A DNA stretch of 64,000 nt from Chitinophagales bacterium (lineage in GTDB: Bacteria; Bacteroidota; Bacteroidia; Chitinophagales; JADIYW01): contig JAIBAX010000013.1 of assembly GCA_019694955.1 (NCBI GenBank), positions 21,512 through 85,511 of the forward strand, read 5' to 3'. Shown here one piece after another: positions 19,225-28,869 of this stretch. The translations under genes were made by a program, and so were the position numbers. The notes beneath the pieces were generated by a model. The model saw only the letters and a list, made by a program, of their open reading frames with translations. It had not been told where the DNA came from and searched no databases. How positions within the stretch are numbered: the first letter of the stretch is position 1; each line of letters opens with the position of its first letter.

Positions 19225-19851
19225 CTAAAGTGCTTCTTTCTGAAAATGGAAAGTTGTAGGAATATCTATAAGTGCTGTTTGATCATCGTTCCACTCCTGT
19301 CCAATAAGGATAAAAGAATTCCTATCTATTTTTCTTATTCGCTTCAAGTAATCTTGTTCATCACAATAGTAGATACCAACACTGCCGGGATTGGACCACT
19401 TTTGTCCGTCATAAGTATAGAGAAACAAACCGCCCCAACAACTGGTTATCCAATCCGGAACATATAACAGCTCTGACTTACCATCTTCATTTAAATCTCC
19501 GGCATCCATTAGAAAGCCCCCGATACTTGTTTCATGCTTAATGACGGGAATATCGGTACTAAAACTTATCTCTACGTTACATCCCCCCGGACACTCGGCA
19601 TTACCTTCATCCGGATCGACAAACCCTTCTGTGATAGGTCTTTTTAGAAAAGCTTTATCCATTTTCCCATCGCCATCTACATCGCCTATTTGGAATGTAT
19701 CTACCGTCGGTGTACTAAAAATTTTATCCATCAAATCACTGGAGGCTGCCGCTCCTTGCTTCTTATCAGGAAGTTTACATGCTTGAAAAGCTACAACAAC
19801 AAACATTATTGCTACCAATGTGTAATTCCGATAATGTGAACGCTTTCTCAT
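19225..19851 (-). CDS. Lipoprotein with DxDxDG (EF-hand/VCBS-like) motif
   Basis: 208 residues from the ATG at 19851; an in-frame TTG at 19872 is less likely. The signal ends in FQAC, a lipobox with the lipidated cysteine. Residues following contain DVDGDGKMD and DLNEDGKSE, two calcium-binding-like loops as in VCBS/FG-GAP or dockerin-type repeats. Six cysteines lie in the mature part. Function unknown; located in the envelope. It sits just downstream of the M43 cluster and may follow it on the same strand, but the terminator at 19882-19910 separates them. Confidence 0.65.
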   Translation of the reverse strand: MRKRSHYRNYTLVAIMFVVVAFQACKLPDKKQGAAASSDLMDKIFSTPTVDTFQIGDVDGDGKMDKAFLKRPITEGFVDPDEGNAECPGGCNVEISFSTDIPVIKHETSIGGFLMDAGDLNEDGKSELLYVPDWITSCWGGLFLYTYDGQKWSNPGSVGIYYCDEQDYLKRIRKIDRNSFILIGQEWNDDQTALIDIPTTFHFQKEAL

Positions 19852-19881
19852 ACAACGTGCATTTAAGAGCAAAATTAAACA

Positions 19882-19910
19882 AAAACGGAGGACTTAAAGC
19901 CCTCCGTTCT
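19882..19910 (-). terminator. Terminator after the last M43 metalloprotease gene
   Basis: On the minus strand AACGGAGG pairs with CCTCCGTT around a 9-nt loop, followed by TTTGTTT. It lies about 20 nt after the stop at 19931. Confidence 0.85.
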
Positions 19911-19930
19911 AATATTATTCGTTAATAGTT

Positions 19931-22060
19931 TTAAAATACCAATAATTTACGTGTGCCAAAACCAACGCCGTCATTGATGTTAATTAAGAGATTTCCTTTA
20001 TATCCCTTTGGTGTTTCTAATTGAAAATCATTATATCCTTTATTGTAATCTAATTGCATCACATTCAGTACCTTTCCGGTAATATCCATTAATTGTACTG
20101 TTAGAATACCTGATTTTTCTCCATCATAAGTGAGGTGAAATTGATTGCTGGTAGGATTTGGGAAAATATTAAGTCTATCTTCTCCCAATAAATTATAGTT
20201 AATACCTGTAACCACAGAATTTCTAATATTTATATTTTCGAGATAAAGGTTATTGGCATAATTGCTCACTCCCCTAAAAGTGATATACAATTCATTGCTT
20301 CCAATATAAGGAATTAAGCTAATGGAATCTGTCTTCCATTGGTTAGCTGCTGTTGGGATAAAATCCTGATCTGTATTGGCTGAGGATGCCAAGTCTGTGC
20401 CGAATTTCCTCCACACTCTTTGTGGCGTTCCAGAGCAGCCCGCTTGTACCCATATCTCCAAAGTATCAGATAATATTCCATTGGTAGCATCTTCATATTG
20501 CGCATATGCTCTATCAAAAATAAGTCTTGGGTTTGTTGAGCCTACCAAATTTATTGCCGGAAGGGTAAACTCATCTACTGCACCAATATATGGATAATTG
20601 AAATAATCCATAAAAAGGGAATAAGTGCCAGTCTTTTTAGCCCTATTTGTTCTCACCCATGAAGTATCGGGATCTGATTTCGTTAACTCGAAAGTTGTTC
20701 CTGGAAAGGCACTTTCAAAACCATCAGAGAATGGATATACCCCAACGCCAGTTGCAACATTGATTGCTCTTGTAAGTGTTTCGCCAGGGTTGATAACATC
20801 TGCTACTCCATTAACGGTAAGTATTTTAGCGTAGAAAGTAGCATTGCCGACAGGATAAGTAATTGATGGCAGGGTGACGTTGCTAAACTTCCCAGATGAC
20901 AATGTTCCTGAGATATTGACTGTCTGTGAAGTACCGCCTTGGAAACCATACTCTACGGACAAACTTGTTACCGTTATTGTACCTGTATTTTTTATTCTAA
21001 TCATAGGCTTTTGCAAACCACCACAATAGACCTTCTCTGAAGGATTCCCGATATTTATAATTCTTGCATCTAAAACATCGCCGGGAGAGTTACAACCGTT
21101 CGACGTTTGTAGGGAAGAACGTGATGAATTTAAGACTGCTAACATTTTGGTACATTGACCTACCGTAAACATATCCATACATCTATCGTCTGAATAGTCC
21201 ATGTAGTCGTTGAACATATCACCGCCGGCTGCTGTATTGCTACATGAGTTTTGAGGATATGAAGGGCAGCCATAGTTTTCATCCGCTTGGTTATTGGTGT
21301 CATTAATTCCGTCAGAGCCAGAACAGGCACCACCGTCATCACCCCAAATATGATACAAACCCAACCAGTGCCCCACTTCATGGGTAGTGGTTCTACCTAA
21401 ATTATATGGTCCTGAGGTTATGCCAAATGAGGAGAAAAGTATTACAACACCATCTGTTGCGGCAGCTTGTCCCGGGAATTGAGCATATCCTAGCAGTCCT
21501 CCTCCTAAATTACATACCCAAAGATTTAGATAACTATCTCTTGGCCATGCGTCTGAACCACCTTGTGCCGTTTTCTTAACAGCGTCATTATCGGAGAATG
21601 ATGACTTTGTTGTCAACACCCTCAATATTCCATTGGTTGGAAGATTATTCGGATCTCTTTGTGCCAGACAGAATTTTATCTTCATCCCACCAGCTTTACT
21701 CTTAAATGGTCCTGGTGTATCGGTTGTATCGGCATTTAAACGGGCATAGTCTTCATTTAGGATTCGTATCTGCTCAAGGATACGCTCTTCGGGAATATTT
21801 TGCGCAGCCGTCTTATACACCACATGAACAACGACCGGAATAACGATGGTATCAGATCCACCTAATCTATAGACAGAATTGCCGTGCTTCTCCATCCAAA
21901 TATTTGCAATACGCTCTGCTTGCTCTGTTTCTTGTATTAATTCGGGATGTTCTTGTAACATTCTAGCCCGCACTTCCATGGTTCCACAACGGCTAACCTG
22001 TGATTTTACAGTAAGAAACAATCCTGCAAAAAGCACACAAAAGGCAAATATTTTCTTCAT
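19931..22060 (-). CDS. Secreted M43 (pappalysin/cytophagalysin) zinc metalloprotease with T9SS sorting domain
   Basis: 709 residues. Signal peptide (to about residue 21), a propeptide-like region, then the M43 catalytic domain opening with IPVVVHVVYKTAAQN. The zinc site HEVGHWLGLYH spans residues 227-237 (His227, Glu228, His231, His237), and the Met-turn MDYSDDRCMDMF follows. A CARDB-like beta domain and a MAM/concanavalin-like domain (SDGFESAFPG, TGTYSLFMDY) come next. The C-terminus is a T9SS type A sorting domain (FPNPTSNQFHL to KLLVF). Likely exported to the surface or medium to degrade protein. Last of four paralogues read in the same direction; the terminator at 19882 closes the group. 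Confidence 0.92.
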   Translation of the reverse strand: MKKIFAFCVLFAGLFLTVKSQVSRCGTMEVRARMLQEHPELIQETEQAERIANIWMEKHGNSVYRLGGSDTIVIPVVVHVVYKTAAQNIPEERILEQIRILNEDYARLNADTTDTPGPFKSKAGGMKIKFCLAQRDPNNLPTNGILRVLTTKSSFSDNDAVKKTAQGGSDAWPRDSYLNLWVCNLGGGLLGYAQFPGQAAATDGVVILFSSFGITSGPYNLGRTTTHEVGHWLGLYHIWGDDGGACSGSDGINDTNNQADENYGCPSYPQNSCSNTAAGGDMFNDYMDYSDDRCMDMFTVGQCTKMLAVLNSSRSSLQTSNGCNSPGDVLDARIINIGNPSEKVYCGGLQKPMIRIKNTGTITVTSLSVEYGFQGGTSQTVNISGTLSSGKFSNVTLPSITYPVGNATFYAKILTVNGVADVINPGETLTRAINVATGVGVYPFSDGFESAFPGTTFELTKSDPDTSWVRTNRAKKTGTYSLFMDYFNYPYIGAVDEFTLPAINLVGSTNPRLIFDRAYAQYEDATNGILSDTLEIWVQAGCSGTPQRVWRKFGTDLASSANTDQDFIPTAANQWKTDSISLIPYIGSNELYITFRGVSNYANNLYLENINIRNSVVTGINYNLLGEDRLNIFPNPTSNQFHLTYDGEKSGILTVQLMDITGKVLNVMQLDYNKGYNDFQLETPKGYKGNLLININDGVGFGTRKLLVF

Positions 22061-22117
22061 ACTAATTAATTAAAGAGTAAAAATAACAAAATAATTTCAC
22101 CCTACAAAATGTAAGTT

Positions 22118-24295
22118 TTAGTCCATAAGGATAATACTCCTTGAAAACCTGCCATTTTTGTTGATAACTGTAACGAATAAATTGCCTGTAGCGTGCGTTA
22201 AGTCTTTTACTTCGAAGGTATTTATCCCCTTATTTACTTCTCTCTCTAAAAGTGTCAGTAATCTTCCGGTAATATCCCTTACTTCAAAAGTCACCAATTC
22301 TGTTCCTTCACTAAAGTATTTGATATAAAATTGCCCATTTGCCGGATTGGGATATAGCGAAAACGCTTGTTCACTTAATTGTGATGATTGTATGCCTGTG
22401 GGAACGCTATATTTCAAGTTTAAGTTATCTAAATAAAGATTATTAGCAAATAGGTTGATGCCTCTAAAAGTTATGTACACTTGACTTCCAGTAAACGAAC
22501 TTAAATTAATAGAATCTGCTTTCCATTGGTTGGTGGTTGGTACAAAGAATTGATCGGTGTTGGGTGCTGTCTTTAAAAAAGCACCCCACTTTTTAAAGAT
22601 ACGAACAGGACTTCCGCCACAGCCATCCTTCACCCATATTTCTAATGTATCCGTTAGGACTCCATTTTGTGCATCTTCATACTGTGCATAGGCTCTATCA
22701 AAGGTGAGTTTCGGACTAATTTTTCCAGTCAAATCCAAAGGAGGAAGGGTAAATTCGTCGATGGCGCCTTCAGTTGGGTAATCATAGAAATCAAAAAACA
22801 GGGAATAAGTTCCCGTTTTGGCGGCATAATTGGTACGTTTCCAAATAAACTGCTCATTTGAACTATTAAGCTCATATATATTACTGGGAAAAGCCTCTCC
22901 TTCAAAGCCATCAAAAAACACAGGTGTGCCCACAAAATCATTTGATTTTACATTTAGCGTTTTTGACACTTTAAGACCACTATCTATTGTATCTGCTTCG
23001 CCATTGATAGCTGATATATAGCAATAGATATCGGCAAATCCTGTATCAGAAATTAGGGTTGGCAACTCAATTTGTGCAATGCCATTCACTGCAATACCAT
23101 CTTCATATAGATATGTTTGAGGCGTTTCGCCTTCCCGCCCATAAGTCAGCTCTACTGAAGATATGTCTACATTACCGGAATTGCTCAATACCACTACAGG
23201 GTTGGGAGATTGCTCACAATAGAAAAGTCCACTTGGTTTTATCAAACGCCAAATCTTGGCATCTTGTTCTGCATAAGTAGGATTTCCATTACAAGCGTTG
23301 GAATAGCGCAACGATGCTCTGGTCGAGTATAATGTGCCCAGCATTCTATTCACTTGTCCTTGAGAAAACATATTCATGCCATCATCGGAGGAATAATCCA
23401 TATAGTTCATATACATGATACCGGGTGCATTGGGTGTACATTTATCCGTTCTTAATCCGGATTGCACACCTCTGGATGCACTACATTGGTTAGGCGTATC
23501 ATCTACACCATCTGAACCACCACAACCGGAAAAACCTGCTCCACAAGTTTCTACTGGGCTGGTGTCGTCGCCCCAAATATGCCTTAATCCCAACCAGTGA
23601 CCTACTTCATGGGTAGTTGTTCTTCCTTTATTATATGGTGCTGCGGTTCCATATCCGAAGGAGGAATAAGAAATTACAACACCATCTGTGCTAGCATCGC
23701 CTCCCGGGAATTGCGCATATCCAAGTAGTCCAGTTGCTCCAAAGTTAACCGTCCAAAGATTCAAGTATTGATCAGCCGGCCAAGCATCATCTCCACCGGA
23801 TGATGCAAATTTCATCTTATTATCTCCCGTAAAGGAATTGACAGTGGTTTGCTTACGGATAATTCCCGTGGTAGGATTGCCGTCAGGATCGAACGTTGCC
23901 AAGCAAAACTTCACTTTTATTCCGGCAGCGAAAGGACGAAGTCCTGAATAGGTATTATTTGTATCGGCATTCAATCTAGCATAATCCTTATTTAGGATAT
24001 CTATTTGTTCATACACTCTTGCATCAGCAACATTTTGTGCTGCGGTTTTATATATTACATGCACTACTACGGGAATGATGATGGTATCATTCTCAAATCC
24101 CCTGAGTTTACCTTGTTTTATTTGTTCCTCTGCCAGTTCGGCAAGTTTGGCAGCTTTTTGATATTGAAATTGCAGTTGCGAGTTTGAAGCAATTTGCTCA
24201 TGAAATAATTTCATGGTACCACATTGGTCGTCCTGAGCAGAAATATCTGAAAACGACCAAACCAAAATACTAATGAGAAAGAGAAAATGTTTCAT
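22118..24295 (-). CDS. Secreted M43 zinc metalloprotease with T9SS sorting domain (paralogue 2)
   Basis: 725 residues with the same domain order as the neighbours: signal peptide (ending DISAQ), M43 catalytic domain, CARDB-like beta domain, MAM-like domain and T9SS type A sorting domain (LYPNPANGQFYI to SIILMD). The zinc site HEVGHWLGLRH is at residues 229-239, with Met-turn MDYSSDDGMNMF. The segment after the zinc site is longer and cysteine-richer (VETCGAGFSGCGG) than in the others. A -7 box (24313-24320) gives it a plausible promoter of its own, 57 bp upstream of paralogue 1. Confidence 0.92.
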   Translation of the reverse strand: MKHFLFLISILVWSFSDISAQDDQCGTMKLFHEQIASNSQLQFQYQKAAKLAELAEEQIKQGKLRGFENDTIIIPVVVHVIYKTAAQNVADARVYEQIDILNKDYARLNADTNNTYSGLRPFAAGIKVKFCLATFDPDGNPTTGIIRKQTTVNSFTGDNKMKFASSGGDDAWPADQYLNLWTVNFGATGLLGYAQFPGGDASTDGVVISYSSFGYGTAAPYNKGRTTTHEVGHWLGLRHIWGDDTSPVETCGAGFSGCGGSDGVDDTPNQCSASRGVQSGLRTDKCTPNAPGIMYMNYMDYSSDDGMNMFSQGQVNRMLGTLYSTRASLRYSNACNGNPTYAEQDAKIWRLIKPSGLFYCEQSPNPVVVLSNSGNVDISSVELTYGREGETPQTYLYEDGIAVNGIAQIELPTLISDTGFADIYCYISAINGEADTIDSGLKVSKTLNVKSNDFVGTPVFFDGFEGEAFPSNIYELNSSNEQFIWKRTNYAAKTGTYSLFFDFYDYPTEGAIDEFTLPPLDLTGKISPKLTFDRAYAQYEDAQNGVLTDTLEIWVKDGCGGSPVRIFKKWGAFLKTAPNTDQFFVPTTNQWKADSINLSSFTGSQVYITFRGINLFANNLYLDNLNLKYSVPTGIQSSQLSEQAFSLYPNPANGQFYIKYFSEGTELVTFEVRDITGRLLTLLEREVNKGINTFEVKDLTHATGNLFVTVINKNGRFSRSIILMD

Positions 24296-24312
24296 AACTA
24301 ATAGATTAAATA

Positions 24313-24320
24313 CAAAAGTA
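24313..24320 (-). promoter_or_regulatory. Bacteroidota -7 box before M43 paralogue 2
   Basis: TACTTTTG on the minus strand matches TAnnTTTG, 17 nt before the ATG at 24295. Confidence 0.4.
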
Positions 24321-24356
24321 GTAAATTATTTTACTACTGCATTTCCATTAGCTATT

Positions 24357-26513
24357 TTATTCTACAACAAATCTTCTCGTTCCAAAACTATTGCTATCTC
24401 TCCAAGTGAGTACATAGACGCCTTTTGCCCAACCATTTAAATCTAACTTAACGATATTATCACCTTTTTCAACGTTCATTGTTCCCACCTGTATGATTTT
24501 ACCAGTGGCATCTAAAACCTCATAATATGCCTTTGAGGTATAATTGCTTTGATAAAATACTTTCAATTGATTGTGCGCTGGGTTGGGATAAACATTAAAA
24601 TTATCTTCATCTAAGTAATTCAGGTTCAATCCTGTAACTGTATTGCTCTTAATATTAATGTTATCGATATATAAATTGTTCTCATAGTCACATTTCCCAA
24701 CATACTTAATAGTCACACGTTCTTTTTGGAAGGCAGACAAATCTATAGAATCCCTTCTCCATTGTGCCTGTGTAGGTCTGAATTCTGCCGTTGTTAAGGG
24801 CGCTGTTGTGAGATTGTTATCGAATTTCTTATATAGTAGATTCCAAGTGCCTTCACACTCATCTTGAACATATACTTCTAAAGTATCTGAAAACCCGGTA
24901 GCACTTTGCAGGGCGTAAGCTACATCAAAATACAGGAATGGATGTCCCGAATTTCTTAAATCCACTGCCGGCAGTAAGAATTCATCTTGCTGTTCATTAT
25001 TAGGATAATTAAAATAATTCATGTACATGCTATAAGTCCCCGGTAGTTTTCTCGCCTTGTTCGTTCTCTCCCATGTTTTATCTAAATCCGGATTTATAAT
25101 TTTAATTATGCCCTCAATAGGTGCTTCAAAAGATTCAGCATAAGGAATTGCCTCAGAAGAATTATCCAAATCTATGTTAATGGTATAGAGGTTATTTTCA
25201 GTATTAGCATCGTCAGCTTCATTCACATTTATTACCTCTACCTGATAAGTGTGTACACCATCGGATAGGGAACTAATGTCTGTAACGGGTAATGCTATGG
25301 TTTTCTTTGATAAAGATGGAATACTGCCACTCCAATCTTCATTGCGAACTATTGTTCCGCCAATAGTTATTTGAAGCGTGAGTGATGTAATTTCATCTAA
25401 ACCAAGATTTTGTATAACAATACTTGCTGAAGCATTAGAACAAGAACGCTCTGTTGGTTCTATGATTTCTAAAAGGACGGCATCTCTCGTGGGTAAATTG
25501 GTGGTAAGGCATCCCAAGGATGATTTTAAGGGTTTCCTTGTTGTATTCAGAACACTTGTCATTCTGGCACACTGCCCTACTGAAAACATATTCATACAAG
25601 CATCTGTCGAATAATCCATGTAGTTCATAAACATGACAGCAGATGAACAACCATCATTATAGGGATGTACACGGCATGCGCCGCTATTGTTTCCTGCTTG
25701 ATTGGGTGTATCATCTATCTGGTCGCTACCGGAACAAGCTGTTCCATCGTCGCCCCAGATATGAAACAAACCTAACCAATGTCCTACCTCATGCGTCGTG
25801 GTTCTTCCTGAAGAAGATGTTGGGAAGGGCGCTGGGTTTGGTTTTCCAAAAACTTTATAATCTATTGCAACGCCATCTGTTGCGGCTATACCGCCTGGAA
25901 ACTGCGCAAAACCTAAGAGTATATTGCCGGAGCCTGTATTACCTATATCATCATCTAAATTACATACCCAAATATTAAAGTAATCGTCTCTTGGCCATGC
26001 ATCTGAACCACCCTGTGCCGTATACTTCATAGACTCTCCAAATCCGTTATCTCTATCGAATTCTGTTCTGGTAGTAGCAATCCTAAGCACACCCGTAGTT
26101 GCATTTCCGTCAGGATCTCGAACGGCAAGACAAAACTTAATAGGCAAACCTGAAGCCTTGGATTTAAAAGAACTGGGTGTTTTGTTGGTATCTGCATTAA
26201 GTCTAGCAAAATCTCGGTTTAAGACTTCTAACTGTTCAGTTACGCGATCTATGCTTACATTTTGCTCTGGTGTTTTATAAACAATATGCACCACAACTGG
26301 TATAATTATGGTATCACCATTACCTCTTTCGAAGTTGCCGGATAACAGATTTCTTTGCTCATATTTTTTTGCGATTTCTATTGCAGTTTCCACCCCTTTT
26401 TTATAACCAGGTGATTCCCTGTCTTTCATCTCAATATCCTGTAAGGTTGAACCGCATTGACCAAAGGATGAAAATTGCACCAAAAAACAAAGTAATACAA
26501 CAAAATAACGCAT
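24357..26513 (-). CDS. Secreted M43 zinc metalloprotease with T9SS sorting domain (paralogue 3)
   Basis: 718 residues. Signal peptide (FVVLLCFLVQFSSFGQ), catalytic domain with HEVGHWLGLFH at residues 241-251 and Met-turn MDYSTDACMNMF. A CARDB-like domain follows (ISSLSDGVHTYQVEVINVNE), which is the clearest in the cluster, then a MAM-like domain and a T9SS type A sorting domain (VYPNPAHNQLKV to RRFVVE). A longer loop before the zinc site (DDDIGNTGSGNILL) distinguishes it. A perfect -7 box sits upstream at 26528-26535, beyond the terminator of paralogue 4. Confidence 0.92.
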   Translation of the reverse strand: MRYFVVLLCFLVQFSSFGQCGSTLQDIEMKDRESPGYKKGVETAIEIAKKYEQRNLLSGNFERGNGDTIIIPVVVHIVYKTPEQNVSIDRVTEQLEVLNRDFARLNADTNKTPSSFKSKASGLPIKFCLAVRDPDGNATTGVLRIATTRTEFDRDNGFGESMKYTAQGGSDAWPRDDYFNIWVCNLDDDIGNTGSGNILLGFAQFPGGIAATDGVAIDYKVFGKPNPAPFPTSSSGRTTTHEVGHWLGLFHIWGDDGTACSGSDQIDDTPNQAGNNSGACRVHPYNDGCSSAVMFMNYMDYSTDACMNMFSVGQCARMTSVLNTTRKPLKSSLGCLTTNLPTRDAVLLEIIEPTERSCSNASASIVIQNLGLDEITSLTLQITIGGTIVRNEDWSGSIPSLSKKTIALPVTDISSLSDGVHTYQVEVINVNEADDANTENNLYTINIDLDNSSEAIPYAESFEAPIEGIIKIINPDLDKTWERTNKARKLPGTYSMYMNYFNYPNNEQQDEFLLPAVDLRNSGHPFLYFDVAYALQSATGFSDTLEVYVQDECEGTWNLLYKKFDNNLTTAPLTTAEFRPTQAQWRRDSIDLSAFQKERVTIKYVGKCDYENNLYIDNINIKSNTVTGLNLNYLDEDNFNVYPNPAHNQLKVFYQSNYTSKAYYEVLDATGKIIQVGTMNVEKGDNIVKLDLNGWAKGVYVLTWRDSNSFGTRRFVVE

Positions 26514-26527
26514 ATATATCTTTTTTA

Positions 26528-26535
26528 CAAAGATA
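26528..26535 (-). promoter_or_regulatory. Bacteroidota -7 box before M43 paralogue 3
   Basis: TATCTTTG on the minus strand matches TAnnTTTG exactly, 14 nt before the ATG at 26513. Confidence 0.45.
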
Positions 26536-26560
26536 ATCGTTTTGGTAGAAACATATACTC

Positions 26561-26590
26561 AAAAGGGTCAGAAAATACTCCGACCCTTTT
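26561..26590 (-). terminator. Terminator between M43 paralogues 4 and 3
   Basis: AAAAGGGTC pairs with GACCCTTTT over a 12-nt loop, 22 nt after the stop of paralogue 4. It separates that gene's transcript from paralogue 3. Confidence 0.8.
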
Positions 26591-26612
26591 TAAAATAATA
26601 TGAGATTAAAAA

Positions 26613-28733
26613 TTAGTACACTAATAGCTTCTTGGTAATTTTATAATTACCTTCAGAAATAGTGACGAAATAAGAACCGGATGCATAACCTTTGAGGTCT
26701 AGTGCAATGTCTTGGTTGCCTTTAGCCACGTCTATTGAATTGCTTTTAAGTATTCTGCCAGTAACATCTTGCAACTGAATAGTAACATTTCCATTTTGTT
26801 TGGCGTTTATTCTCAGTGTAGCCTTTTGGGATGCGGGATTTGGAAAGACGGCAATCATACTTTCGTCGATAACATTGGAAAATACACCTGTAATTTTTAT
26901 GCCTTCTATGTTAATATTATCAACATAAACATTGTTTCCATAGTCATTAAATCCATAAAATCTAGTCAATACCAAATCATATCCTTTAAAGATGGAGATA
27001 TCAATTTTATTATTTTTCCATTCATCGGTGGTCTCCGGTACGAACTCTGATGTTGTTTCTCCTGGAACAGTTGCTAAGTTATCACCATCTTCATAGAATA
27101 CTTCTGTCCAATTTTCACCACAGTCTATTGATACTTCTACACCCAATCCATCGGCTCTTCTACCTAAAGATGAACTTTCATAAACATAATATGCATGGTC
27201 AAAATATAAAAATGCACTATCAACATCAGAAAGGTCAACGGGTGGTAGGGTAATATAATCAAATTCTCCTTCTCCCTGATAGGAATAATTGTCCATAAAA
27301 ATGGAGAAATCACTGTCATAACCTGCTTCATCAAATTTCTCCCATGTATAATCGCCGTCTGGATTTTCAATAGCATATCCTTTTTCATCCAAGGTTTCTT
27401 CGTATTCAAATCCATCTGAAAACGGCAGAAGGTTTCCCGTTGTATAAACAAGGAATGAAACTTCGCCACTATTATTTCCGGTAAAGCGATCCGGTGCTCC
27501 ATTCACATTACCGATGGATAATTTTAAAGTATATGTTCCAGAGTTTGTGAGGCTAAAACCAGTTAGTGCCACCGTCTCAGTATTTCCGGGTTCAATATCC
27601 AAGGTTATCGTTTCGGTATTTGAAAAAACGCCATCAATTTCGCTGGTGATATCAAATGAAGTAATGGTTTTGAATCCGGAATTTGAAACACTTATCTGGG
27701 GATTAAAGTCTCCTGAACAAGCATCGCCAGAGGAAACACTCAAAACCTCATCGAAGGTAATATCTGTATAATCTAACTCTGAAGGATCTAAGAATGTGTT
27801 TCTATCCGTTAGCAGAAAATACTCCATACGTTCTACCTGTCCTTTTGAGAACATATTATAACAAGAATCATCCGTATAATCCATATAATTCATAAATTGT
27901 ATACCCGGTTCATTAGGTGAACAAGATTGAAGTGTTGGATAATCAGGACATCCGAAATTAGCACCTTCTTGTGGAGGTGTATCATCAACGAAATCATCGC
28001 CACAGAAACTATCGCCCCAAATATGTCGTAAACCCAGCCAATGACCTACTTCATGTGTTGCAGTACGACCTAGATGAAAAGGTGTATTTGCATAGTTTAT
28101 CCCTACCGCTTTAAATAGTAGGGCAACGCCATCAGTAGCAGGATCTCCACCTGGAAACTGTGCATAACCCAACAAGCCTCCACCAAAATTAACGGACCAA
28201 ACATTGAGGTATTTGTCTGCCGGCCAAGCATCACTACCACCTTCTGATGTAAACTTAAAAGCATCATCCGTACCCCATGTGGAAACAGTAGTTTCTACTC
28301 TGATAATACCATCTGTTGGATTGCCGTCCGGATCGGTTGTAGCCAAAACAAACTTGATGGGCATTCCACCTGCAACTGGTTTGAATCCATCAGGCGTATT
28401 AACGGTATCTCTATTTAATCTAGCATAGTCTAAGTTAAGAATGGCTATTTGTTGCTTAATGCGGTTAACGTTTAGATTCTGTGCGGTGGTTTTGTAGATA
28501 ACATGAAACACTACTGGTATCACAACTGTATCATTGAAACCTCTTTCATTTAGTGCCGATTTTACCAGTCCAATTTTCTCGGCATGAAGAAAATTTTGAT
28601 AGTAATCCTTCCCTTTGGGTTGGTTTTTAAGTTTTTGTTCCAAAACCTCCATAGTATGACACCTATGGGATTGAGCCTGTAACCCGCTCATGACAATGCA
28701 GCTTACCAACACTGCAAGAAATATCCTTTTCAT
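26613..28733 (-). CDS. Secreted M43 zinc metalloprotease with T9SS sorting domain (paralogue 4)
   Basis: 706 residues, the first read and the most diverged of the four. Signal peptide (FLAVLVSCIVMSGLQAQ); zinc site HEVGHWLGLRH at residues 227-237; the loop after it is shorter (GDSFCGDDFVDDTPPQ). Met-turn MDYTDDSCYNMF. The beta domain after the protease (SFDITSEIDGVFSNTETITL) is CARDB-like. Then a MAM-like domain with a conserved YFDHAYYVYE strand and a T9SS type A sorting domain (VFPNPASQKATL to KKLLVY). Its own terminator follows, so it is a separate transcript from paralogues 1-3. Confidence 0.92.
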   Translation of the reverse strand: MKRIFLAVLVSCIVMSGLQAQSHRCHTMEVLEQKLKNQPKGKDYYQNFLHAEKIGLVKSALNERGFNDTVVIPVVFHVIYKTTAQNLNVNRIKQQIAILNLDYARLNRDTVNTPDGFKPVAGGMPIKFVLATTDPDGNPTDGIIRVETTVSTWGTDDAFKFTSEGGSDAWPADKYLNVWSVNFGGGLLGYAQFPGGDPATDGVALLFKAVGINYANTPFHLGRTATHEVGHWLGLRHIWGDSFCGDDFVDDTPPQEGANFGCPDYPTLQSCSPNEPGIQFMNYMDYTDDSCYNMFSKGQVERMEYFLLTDRNTFLDPSELDYTDITFDEVLSVSSGDACSGDFNPQISVSNSGFKTITSFDITSEIDGVFSNTETITLDIEPGNTETVALTGFSLTNSGTYTLKLSIGNVNGAPDRFTGNNSGEVSFLVYTTGNLLPFSDGFEYEETLDEKGYAIENPDGDYTWEKFDEAGYDSDFSIFMDNYSYQGEGEFDYITLPPVDLSDVDSAFLYFDHAYYVYESSSLGRRADGLGVEVSIDCGENWTEVFYEDGDNLATVPGETTSEFVPETTDEWKNNKIDISIFKGYDLVLTRFYGFNDYGNNVYVDNINIEGIKITGVFSNVIDESMIAVFPNPASQKATLRINAKQNGNVTIQLQDVTGRILKSNSIDVAKGNQDIALDLKGYASGSYFVTISEGNYKITKKLLVY

Positions 28734-28813
28734 AGAATTAGTTTAGAATTTTTACAAATTTTAACACAATGTAACAAGGTTTTTTCAAAAAGTATCAAAC
28801 ACATAAAAAATAA

Positions 28814-28848
28814 ACAAAAAAGCTATCCACAAAAGTGAATAGCTTTTT
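28814..28848 (-). terminator. Terminator of the exbB-exbD-tonB-TPR operon
   Basis: On the minus strand AAAAAGCTATTCAC pairs with GTGGATAGCTTTTTT (one G-T pair) across a TTTT loop, then TTTATTTTTT. It lies about 20 nt after the stop of the TPR gene and defines the operon end. Confidence 0.9.
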
Positions 28849-28869
28849 AAACATTTAGTTATTGCAAAA

